Shown in pieces: positions 9,541 through 16,507 of a stretch of 16,507 nt of DNA. A program made the position numbers and the translations under genes. How positions within the stretch are numbered: the stretch's first letter is position 1; each line of letters opens with the position of its first letter. The DNA comes from Russula earlei (Eukaryota > Basidiomycota > Agaricomycetes > Russulales > Russulaceae): contig JAGFNK010001010.1 of assembly GCA_025769875.1 (NCBI GenBank), positions 1 through 16,507 on the forward strand. Direction: 5' to 3'. Under the pieces are notes generated by a model. The model was not told where the DNA came from and made no database searches. It saw only the letters and a program-made list of their open reading frames with translations.

Positions 9541-9660
9541 GATGTGACATCCCAAATTTGGGCTATAGGACTTTGTCAGCAGAGCAGTGTTTGAACATCT
9601 TTACAATTCAGAAAACTGATATAATTATTTAATGATAATAATAATTATTATTTGATAACA
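9541..9660. repeat. Short palindromes in AT-rich repeat DNA
   Basis: A 12-bp perfect palindrome CCCAAATTTGGG lies at 9551-9562, right after TGTGACAT, which resembles an LTR-type terminus. A 16-bp AAT/ATT palindrome lies at 9637-9652. Neither has a visible partner, so element boundaries cannot be set. Confidence 0.4.
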
Positions 9661-9749
9661 GAAGTTGTGTACTCTACTTGAAATTGAAATTGTGGCACCA
9701 AATGTCTGTCCTTCAACATTGCACTGCTGTGCACACCCTCATCATTGCC

Positions 9750-10075
9750 ACTCACTCGCACCTCTACCATCCTGCCAGCTACAGACATCATGCACTCATG
9801 ATTGTCTTCATGCACACTCTCCTGACAAACTGATGCACCCTGAAACAAAGATCAAATGGTCCCACTGCCTCCATCATCCTGCCAACCCACACCACATGAT
9901 TGTGATCACCTTCACACAGGCATTCTCCTGACAAAACAATGCACATGAAGGCCAAAACAGTCTCACCAAATGCCACTCCCCCATCATCTTGCCCTCAATG
10001 CATGCTGCGCTATCACAATCACCATTGTGCATGCACCTTCCCAACAAATTGATGAAGCCCAAATGGCCCACCAAC
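9750..10075. repeat. Degenerate tandem repeat, about 107-113 bp, three copies
   Basis: Two anchors recur in the same order. The first, CCATC(ATC)CTGCCA, ends at 9777, 9884 and 9994. The second, CCTGACAAA or CCCAACAAA, starts at 9821, 9927 and 10040. The spacings are 106-113 bp. Copies are diverged and share TGCATG-type words. The plus strand is C/A-rich with few G. It ends just before the gypsy LTR. Open frames on either strand here are compositional and show no protein resemblance. Confidence 0.6.
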
Positions 10076-10272
10076 ACCACACCCTCTGTCACAGGTACTG
10101 AGACTTTGGACCAGACCGGCAACCGGGCTAGCCTACCCGGACTTGGCTCACGCTCAACTCGTGTTTGATGACTCGTTTCCTTGACTCGTGTTTACCACTA
10201 GGTTCCAGCATGTTCTTACCTTGATCAACTCGTTGTTCCCTAAGGACACCATTTGATATAGGTCTCTAGCTG

Positions 10273-10280
10273 TATATAAA
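10273..10280 (+). promoter_or_regulatory. TATA box in gypsy 5' LTR
   Basis: TATATAAA, about 190 bp into the LTR. A transcript starting some 30-35 nt downstream would begin near 10305-10308, inside the inverted repeat 10294-10318. Confidence 0.6.
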
Positions 10281-10293
10281 CCTGTCAGTTGAT

Positions 10294-10318
10294 GAGAACA
10301 AGCCCTAGGCTTGTTCTC
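10294..10318. repeat. Perfect 11-bp inverted repeat at predicted transcript start in LTR
   Basis: GAGAACAAGCC (10294-10304), then CTA, then the exact complement GGCTTGTTCTC (10308-10318). It sits 14 bp downstream of the TATA box. The right arm recurs as a complement just past the LTR end (10583-10593). Confidence 0.75.
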
Positions 10319-10582
10319 TTGTGAAATATCACTGGATAATGCTTCAGGACTGTCTGCCTTTGAGCCCTCAAGCTCATACTCTGAAAACTCTCTAAATCAT
10401 TGAGGTCTTCCAGACACAAAGACTTATCAACATTCTCTCCTCTTCGCAGTACACACTAGCCTTGGCTGTGTTGTCACCGAGATCCCCAATTCTCACGAGA
10501 ACTTGTCATCTTGTTCAACTCAGTGCACACATCTCGCATGTGAAACAATTTGTCAGTGACACTGCCCCCAGTTGGTGACATT

Positions 10583-10593
10583 AGAACAAGCTT
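10583..10593 (+). other. Candidate self-priming primer-binding site
   Basis: AGAACAAGCTT begins 2 nt after the chosen LTR end. It can pair with 10307-10317 (AGGCTTGTTCT), the predicted first bases of the transcript: ten Watson-Crick pairs and one G-U. Tf1-type gypsy elements prime reverse transcription with an 11-nt 5' fragment of their own RNA. The base pairing is seen; its function is inferred. Confidence 0.4.
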
Positions 10594-10654
10594 ACTCTGA
10601 ACCCTTGACCCCGAACCACATGCTCACAAAACAAATATATTGATTTCTCTCAAC

Positions 10655-12239
10655 ATGACTACAACCTGAGACTGGAAGACCAAGGGGCTCAGCACACCAA
10701 CCATTGAAGGACTGGCTGCCCTTAAGTGCCCTTTTGAGTTGCTCCCTGACCAAGAGAAGAATGTTCCCAGCATGACCATGTTTGATGACAGTGTTGAATT
10801 TCTCGTGGTACGAACTGATGGTGTACCTTGGACTGGCTACTATGTCAACTGGAAGGGTGCCAAAGTAGCCCTAGGCCATCTCTATGGCCTCTGGTTTGAA
10901 ATCGTGAGACGTGGTGACACTTGGGAAGCGATGTGCGTTGCTCGCTCAGCCTTTAGGCTCCAACAAAGCCCTCTTAGAGGCATCAACATCACAACACTGA
11001 CAGCATTGGGAGAACCTCTCCCAAGTTTGAAAGCCCCAAGTTGCACCCCAACACCCGGACCCACCGATGCTCCAATGGAACTTGAACCAATGATGACAAC
11101 AAATATTTTCATCACCAACTACCAAACCCAAATCAACTAAACCCCAACCCATGTCATCCAGAATGGTGCAGGCCCCTCCTCACGCCTCGTTCACAGGATT
11201 TGGAGGACACAGAATATGACCCCCAAGCCCTGATCCTGATCCCGACAACTACGACATGTGTGCCAACTGCAATCGCAATGCACGTGGCCCCAACAACGGA
11301 AAGCTCAAGGGCATTCCCCCTGACTTCTTTAACAGCAATCGTGTGTGCACACATGCATTTCTGGTTTGCATTCAACAGGTTCATGTCCATGAACCATGAC
11401 AGCAAGATTGCCAAAGACCCCATTAAGAAATGTGCATATTTCCTCTCACTGAGGAAAGGACCAAAGTGGAAGGATGGCTTGAGGCCATGGACCATGGCTT
11501 GAAGACGTCCAAGATGACCCAACAAATATTCCCCTTGGCCTCACTGTGTGGGAAGCGCTCCGACAACAATTTTGCTGTGTGTTCACCAACTATGCAGAAC
11601 GCAAGAAGGCTCAGGATAAACTCAAAGAACTGAAGATGAAAGATGGCCTCCTCGATGACTACATTTCTGAATTTCAATTGTTGGCAAGATGAGCAGGACT
11701 CGACCTTGACAAGCCAACAGTCATGTGACTCTCACATGGGGGCTTCCAAGAAGCCTAGTTGAATCATGCCTAGATCTCAAAGACCCTACATCTTTACAGA
11801 CTGGGTCACAGCCGCACAGAAGCATCACCAAGTTTGGATGCACAAATGCGTGATCCTGTCCGACCCTTCCAGCACACACAGACGCAACTCAATCAACCCC
11901 AGAACAACAGACCTTGGGGTCGACTTGCCAACTCAGCCTGGGCCAACCGTGGGAACAATCAAGGCAATGCCATGCCTGCGCACCCACGTCTTCCACCATG
12001 CGATCCAAATGCGATGGACACCAGTGCAGGCACTGCTCGAAAAGCAGTCACCAAAGCAGAGAAACAAAAACACCGAGAAGAAGGGAGTTGTTTCCACTGC
12101 TCTCTCCGAGGACACCTGGCCCCAATTTCCCCACAAGCCAAAATGCGAAGTGACTCGCACATGGACTGCTGAAGTCACCACCACCACATCTGAATCCTCC
12201 ATTGTAGAAGTCATTAAAGAAGATGCCATTGTTAATTAG
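10655..12239 (+). pseudogene. gag: Gag polyprotein of gypsy element, broken
   Basis: The capsid and nucleocapsid part of the element. It begins at ATG 10655 but has TGA at codon 5 (10667-10669), then an open stretch to 11140. After several frame changes the capsid core appears: DSKIAKDPIKKCAYFLSL near 11400, then DPTNIPLGLTVWEALRQQF, NYAERKKAQDKLKELK and LLDDYISEFQLLAR up to about 11690, then WVTAAQKHHQVWM. Two TGA stops near 11690-11730 sit where Arg is expected in this Gag family. The zinc knuckle reads CFHCSLRGHLAPIS (about 12090-12130): Cys, Cys and His are present, but the last Cys is Ser. Similar Gag proteins are common in basidiomycete gypsy elements. Confidence 0.8.
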
Positions 12240-12429
12240 CAAAGACGGGCGAAGGCACTCTCTGTACAAGACGAGAAGCCTTCATTAAGGCCCTGATGGA
12301 GACGAAGAAGGCGAGGAGAAGGATTTTTTGGAATGCTTGAGTGTGACGGCAGTCGCTTGAGCTTTAATATAGATCCAATGTACAGTCTCAAGGAAAATCA
12401 ATATCAGTACTGACCACTATGTACATTGA

Positions 12430-12740
12430 CTGAACAAAGCCAAAAAGAAAGCTCTGATAGACAGCGGAGCGACGAAATGCTTCATTTCCCCCCAAATTAA
12501 CTAAGGACCTATGCTTACAAACAAGGGAATTACCATCAGCTAGAAATGTCAGAAATGTTGATGGAACTCTCAATCGACAAGGAAAGATAACTCTAGCCAT
12601 AGACCTAGAAGTGAAACTACTAGGACAAAGATGGATACATCAATTCCTAGTTGCAGACATAGGACAAGACGACATAATCTTAGGATACCCATTCCTAGAA
12701 TCAACCAATCCCAGAATAAATTAGTCAAAGGGAACAATGA
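12430..12740 (+). pseudogene. pol: Retroviral-type aspartic protease domain of gypsy pol
   Basis: The active-site motif DSGAT lies at 12460-12474 within ALIDSGATKCFISP. A second conserved stretch, FLVADIGQDDIILGYPFLE, follows at about 12640-12700 in another frame, ending NPRIN then TAG at 12722-12724, where Trp is usual. In the family this aspartic protease matures the Gag-Pol polyprotein as a dimer. Stops and at least one frame change between the two motifs make it non-functional as given. Confidence 0.8.
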
Positions 12741-13571
12741 TGGGAAGAGTCACCCTCTCAGGAAAACAACAAACACCAGAATGGATAAAAGCCTTAACCA
12801 AATGGGAAGAAGGTGATGAATTATGGCTGCAAACACAAATATGAAAGATGACCATAGCTCAACAATTAGTGGAATCCCACATGATGGACAAACCCAGAAC
12901 CTGGCAAGAAATGGTCCCTCTTCAATACCACACATACATACAAGTCTTCATGGAACAAGAATCAGAAAGATTTCCTGGACCTAGAAAATGGGACCATGCC
13001 ATTGACCTGAAACCAGACGCCCCCACAACAATCAACTGCAGAGTGTATCCCCTTTCACCCAAAGAAAAGGAAGAAGGAAAATTTCTCGAACAAAACCTAC
13101 AACTCAAACAAATAAGGAGATCCAATTCACCATATGCAAGTGGATTTTTCCTCATAAAAAGAAAGATGGCAAATTCCAACCAGTACAAGACTACAGAAAT
13201 TTGAATAAATGGACTATACCCAATGTGTACCCACTGCCACTAATCCCAGAACTTATCCACATGTTAGCAGGAAAGAAACTTTTTACCAAGTTTGACGTCA
13301 GATGGGGTTATAACAATATCCAAATTAAAGAAGGAGACGAATGGAAAGCAGCTTTCAAAACAAGCGACAGACTATTCAAACCAACAGTAATGTTCTTTGG
13401 ACTAACTAACTCTCCAGCCACCTTTCAAATGATGATGGACAATATCTTCCAAGAAGAACTCGCTCAAGGCTGGCTCAAGATTTATATGGACAATATCATC
13501 ATTGCAACAGATAAAAACAAAATTGAACATACACAAAAAGTCAACCATATTCTGTCCCAAACTGAAACAAC
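12741..13571 (+). pseudogene. pol: Reverse transcriptase domain, N-terminal part (palm/fingers)
   Basis: RNA-dependent DNA polymerase part of pol. It contains DHAIDLKPDAPTTINCRVYPLS and SPYASGFFLIK, then, after a missing A in the run 13156-13160, DYRNLNKWTIPNVYPLPLI, FTKFDVRWGYNNI (first catalytic Asp) and FFGLTNSPATFQMMMDNIF. The catalytic YxDD box reads YMDN at 13483-13494, so the second Asp is Asn. A TGA at 12842-12844 also interrupts it. The domain stops at 13571, where a solo LTR is inserted, and resumes at 14405. Confidence 0.9.
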
Positions 13572-14404
13572 ATGACTGTCAAGACATGTACTGCTGATCT
13601 GTATGGACTCAGGAGCAGGTGGGCAAGGGTTGGAACAGATGGTATGCGGCGTAGGTGGTGTTAAACAGGAGGATGAGCCAAATGACTAGAATGTACCAGA
13701 TGGGGACTGGTATGTGTAACTGGAGACAGAGGCGAAGACTGGAGGCCAGTGCAGCGAGAGGGCTTTAGACAAGGCAGTCGTTGAAGAGTACCTTAAAAGT
13801 GAGGGGAGTCTTTAAACTGAGCAGTTGCAGGGGAGTACCCAGGAAGATGAGAGTATCACAAATGGACAGTCTGATGACTGCCATACTTCATTGGGGCTTA
13901 TATACAGTGTACAGGGTCGATTACAAAGAACTGGGACTATTCTAGACTCTTTGGTACCATCCAATAGGACTACAGAGGCATAAACTTGCTTGTGTCAAGT
14001 TTCAGGCTTACTGAGTGCATTACAGATCATTGTGGAGTGATGACATCATTATGATGTCACTGTGGAGTGCTTAGTGAGCCTATGAGGTCACTGTGGAGTC
14101 GCTCAGTCAGCCATGATGTCATTGGAGCCTTGATGACATCAGATGAGTTATGCAAAGTTTCTAAGAGTTTGTGCCGCTGTTTTGGGTTCCTGGTGGCTGG
14201 GTGGCCATGTGGCTGCCACGCGATGATTACCCGATTAGGAAACGGGTGCCTGGTCGTGTTATAGTGCCTTTGCAATAGCGATATCTTGCACTGCAGGAGG
14301 GATAGCCCAGAAAACGGAAGAGAGTTGGTAATGCAAGGTGAGAGAGGTCTCGCTTGAGTGAAATAGGACCATCTATGGCCAGGACCTGGCCTTGGTTCGT
14401 AACA
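13572..14404 (-). mobile_element. Solo LTR inserted antisense into the reverse transcriptase
   Basis: Read on the minus strand it starts TGTTACGAACC and ends near GACAGTCA, with a TATATAAG box at 13904-13897 roughly in the middle and no credible ORF, all as expected for an LTR of about 833 bp. The flanks share ACAAC (13567-13571 and 14405-14409), a 5-bp target duplication; the register is ambiguous by 1-2 bases because the site is ACA-rich. Reverse-transcriptase similarity ends immediately before it and resumes immediately after it. It differs from the host element's own LTR, so it came from another family. Confidence 0.8.
14020..14143. repeat. 31-bp tandem repeats with CRE-like motifs in the solo LTR
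   Basis: Units starting at 14051, 14082 and 14113 are exactly 31 bp apart, with a diverged unit before them at a spacing of about 30. Shared core: TGANGTCA followed by CTGTGGAGT (14028-14038, 14058-14068, 14089-14099). Five ATF/CREB-like octamers occur: 14041-14048, 14052-14059, 14083-14090, 14114-14121 and 14134-14141. In the LTR's own orientation they lie upstream of its TATA box, where an enhancer would sit. Confidence 0.7.
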
Positions 14405-14701
14405 ACAACCTCTACCTCAAACCAGAGAAGTGTCAGTTTCACAAAGAGAAGGTTGAATACCTAGGAGTGATTATAGGCAAAGGAAAGATAACAATGGACC
14501 CCATCAAGGTCAAAGGAATCAACGACTGGCCAACTCCTACAACACTCAAAGAAGTCAGAAGCTTCCTAGGATTTTGCAATTTTTATTGCAACTTTATACC
14601 AAATTTCTCACTAAAAGCCAGACCATTAAATGATCTAACAAAAAAAATAAACAATGGGAATGGACAAACAAAGAAGAACAGGCCTTCCTATCCCTAAAAG
14701 A
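14405..14701 (+). pseudogene. pol: Reverse transcriptase C-terminal part (thumb/connection)
   Basis: Continues the gypsy reverse transcriptase after the solo LTR: NNLYLKPEKCQFHKEKVEYL, GVIIGKGKITMDPIKVKGI and TLKEVRSFLGFCNFYCNFIP are classical for Ty3/gypsy. The frame breaks in an A8 run at 14640-14647; with one more A the frame would continue into the RNase H domain without a stop. Confidence 0.92.
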
Positions 14702-15119
14702 AATGTGCACATCTTACCCAGTACTTCGCACACCTGACTGGACAAGACAATTTATCCTAGATACCAATGCATCTGGATTTGCAATAGGGGCAGTCATATC
14801 CCAAGAATACAAGGATGGTCTACACCCAATAGCATATTACTCCCGAACGCTACTAGATGCAGAACGAAACTATGATGCACATGATAAAGAACTAGCAGCA
14901 GTAATATCCGGACTAAAAAGTGGATGACCATTCTTTTTGGGAGCTAACAAACCAGTAAGAATAAGAACAGACCACAAAAACCTCACTTACTTCAAAGAAC
15001 CACAAAAACTAACAGGACAACAAGCCAGATGGATGCAATACATGCAAGATTTCAATATCACCATGGAACACGTCCCTGGACACACCCACACAATTGCTGA
15101 CACACTTTCTCATCATAAA
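14702..15119 (+). pseudogene. pol: RNase H domain of gypsy pol
   Basis: Removes the RNA strand during reverse transcription. The catalytic acid positions are visible: Asp in FILDTNASGFAIGAV, Glu in DAHDKELAAVISGLK, Asp in IRTDHKNLTYF and Asp in ADTLSHH (usual form ADALSR). A TGA at about 14925 splits the domain. Two frames make up the region and the motifs are in normal order and spacing. Confidence 0.9.
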
Positions 15120-15210
15120 GACCTTAACAAGGGGGTAGAAGAACAAAAAACCATGCTACTCCCACCTGAAATTTTTGTGAAAGACCTATCTACCAGACAA
15201 ACTTGACAAA

Positions 15211-16002
15211 TGACAAGAAATCCTAAGACAATTCCATGACACCCCCTTCGCAGGACATCCTGGAATAGCCAACACCTGGAACTTGATAAAACAACATTAC
15301 GAAGGCCCTAGACTACAACAGTTAGTAGAACAATACATCAAAGGATGTGCAAAATGCCAAGAATCGAAGACCAACATACCCAGAAAGAAAGCCATGACCT
15401 TTCCACTTGACACACATGTTGAACAAGGCCCCTTTCAATATGTATCAATGGACCATATCACAGACCTACCCAAATCAGAAGGATTTGATAGCATACTCAC
15501 TATCATCAATCAAGGATGTTTCAAAGCGATGAAATTCATACCCTGCAACAAAACAATTGATGGAACAGGCATTGCACATGAATATCTGAAACACCTTGTG
15601 CCATGGTTCGGCATTCCTAAAAGAATCATCTCTGACAGAGACCCTCAATTTGCATCAAACTTCTCTAGAGCCATATGTAAAAATCTAGGCATCAAACAGA
15701 ACATGTCTACCACATTCCATCCCCAAACTGATGGACAGACAGAAAGAATGAACACATGGCTAGAACAATACCTAAGACACTGGACCATGACTCACCCACA
15801 CTCTTGGGCAAAGATGCTCCCGTTGGCAGAATATGCACACAACTCATGGAAACATGAAACATCACAAAAATCACCACATGAACTCCTCATGGGATTCAAA
15901 CCCCAAATCAACATCAATCTAGAAGACAATAATGTACCCTCTTCAATTGATTGTCTCAAACAACTAGAAGCAAGGCAAGACACACAACAACTTCTGGAAT
16001 GA
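15211..16002 (+). pseudogene. pol: Integrase: HHCC zinc-binding and DDE catalytic domains
   Basis: Inserts the element's DNA into the genome. The zinc-binding part shows FHDTPFAGHPG (His, His) and CAKC (Cys pair). The catalytic core has Asp in VSMDHITDLP, Asp in IISDRDPQF (codon 15634-15636), and Glu in TDGQTERMN exactly 35 residues later, the D35E spacing. This is the longest intact stretch of the element (open from 15214 to 16002). It is preceded by TGA 15211-15213 and ends with a TGA, both at places where Trp fits. The catalytic triad is intact. Confidence 0.95.
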
Positions 16003-16507
16003 AAACAACAACCCCTAAGACCCGACATTGCGAAATGAAAGAAGGAACCCTCGTATGGTTAGAAGCCAAGAACCTCAAAACATGAGGAACATGCAAGTTA
16101 ATGCCCAAACGATATGGACCCTTTCCCATCATAAAGAAAATTTCCAAAGTTGCCTATCAACTTCAACTTCCACCATTGATGAAAATACACGATGTCTTTC
16201 ATGTCAACCTACTCCTCCCATATATAGAAATGGAGGCATATGGCACGCCACACGCCCCCCACCAATCATCAGAAGTGAAGAAGAATACAAAATCGAGGAA
16301 TTCTAGACACTAGAAGGTTTGGACGAACACGTAAACTCCAATATCTCATACACTGGAAAGGCTACCCTGCATCAGATGATTCATGGGTCTATCACCATGA
16401 CCTCAATGCTCCAGAACTCCTAAAGAATTTTATTCTGCTATGGCTGGACACCCAACGTATAAAAGACCACCAAAATGATGAATCATTCCTCACTACTCCT
16501 TTCCCAA
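16003..16507 (+). pseudogene. pol: Integrase C-terminal GPY/F module and chromodomain (partial)
   Basis: TLVWLEAKNLK and then KRYGPFPIIKKISKVAYQL with HDVFHVNLLLPYIE form the GPY/F-type C-terminal module. After one frame break near 16299-16301 a chromodomain follows: LQYLIHWKGYPASDDSW, with the aromatic residues that bind methylated histone H3 tails (Tyr, Trp, and Trp after DDS). In chromoviruses this targets insertion to heterochromatin. The frame is then open to the window edge, so the end of pol and the 3' LTR are outside. Confidence 0.9.

Larger units (their letters stand above)
10087..10580 (+). repeat. 5' long terminal repeat of the gypsy element
   Basis: It starts TGTCACAGG and ends TTGGTGACA, giving 6-bp inverted ends (TGTCAC/GTGACA) with the required TG...CA. 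A second GTGACA at 10556-10561 is an alternative right end (475 bp instead of 494). A TATA box (10273-10280) lies in the middle, as expected for U3/R. CpG reappears at 10117 after being almost absent, supporting a boundary here. The other LTR copy is not in the window, so the limits rest on termini and context. Confidence 0.65.
10087..16507 (+). mobile_element. Ty3/gypsy chromovirus LTR retrotransposon, decayed, 3' end outside window
   Basis: Order of parts: 5' LTR, gag, protease, reverse transcriptase, RNase H, integrase, chromodomain. This is the Ty3/gypsy order (integrase last), and the C-terminal chromodomain places it among the chromoviruses. At least 6.4 kb is present and the 3' LTR is beyond the right edge. 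It carries many in-frame stops and frame breaks and has an antisense solo LTR inside its reverse transcriptase. It is therefore not autonomous. The coding strand is A-rich and unlike the host genes. CpG is present at the LTR start, in contrast to the block on its left, suggesting later arrival. Confidence 0.93.

Noticed and set aside
9648..10122. Overlapping open frames on both strands
   Set aside because: They lie in the G-poor tandem repeat; residues are mostly His, Cys, Met and Thr from composition, with no family resemblance.
10573..10584. TGGTGACATTAG as a tRNA-type primer-binding site
   Set aside because: It begins with TGG, as tRNA-primed sites do, but I cannot match it to any tRNA 3' end, and it would overlap the LTR end that best matches the left terminus. 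Kept only as an alternative.
11154..11525. 123-codon minus-strand open frame
   Set aside because: It is antisense to the gag capsid region, which shows clear Gag motifs on the plus strand.
14067..14442. Open frames on both strands in the inserted segment
   Set aside because: They lie in the solo LTR, run over tandem repeats and TATA-type control sequence, and match no protein family.

Overview
The window looks like a piece of an Agaricomycete (mushroom-forming basidiomycete) genome. The host genes are packed 170-310 bp apart and are split by many GT-AG introns, nearly all 48-60 nt long. The four host proteins are recognisable fungal families, and the mobile elements (Ty3/gypsy chromovirus, MULE-type relic) are of kinds common in these fungi. 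No species can be named from the sequence alone.

Layout: (1) 1-1228, minus strand, 5' part of a mitochondrial cytochrome c peroxidase gene running off the left edge. (2) 1229-1538, a divergent promoter. (3) 1539-2610, plus strand, a LYAR-type C2HC zinc-finger protein gene with an 8-nt exon. (4) 2777-4188, ATG3, the autophagy E2-like enzyme, seven exons and fully open, with three CACGTG boxes upstream. (5) 4366-7685, an 18-exon CLC-type chloride/proton exchanger with C-terminal CBS domains. (6) 7686-10086, a repeat-derived stretch with almost no CpG (3 in about 2.4 kb), carrying a broken MULE-like gene with a recognisable intron, a short SAP-like coding relic on the minus strand, a microsatellite and a degenerate ~110-bp tandem repeat. 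(7) 10087 to the right edge, a decayed Ty3/gypsy chromovirus in plus orientation: 5' LTR, gag, protease, reverse transcriptase, RNase H, integrase and chromodomain. Its reverse transcriptase is interrupted by an 833-bp solo LTR in antisense orientation (13572-14404).

The host genes are unrelated housekeeping functions: peroxide removal in mitochondria, nucleolar growth regulation, autophagy, and chloride/pH balance in endomembranes. They do not form a pathway. The gene-to-transposon boundary is sharp: CpG disappears at the CLC stop codon and returns inside the gypsy LTR, which suggests a young gypsy insertion into an old, heavily deaminated repeat block.

Apparent 1-nt indels occur in three of the four host genes and in the gypsy element. 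Five are missing single A residues in A-runs, so part of the breakage may be sequencing error and not true decay. The most unusual signal is a possible Tf1-type self-priming arrangement in the gypsy element: the predicted 5' end of its RNA can pair over 11 nt with a site 2 nt beyond the LTR.
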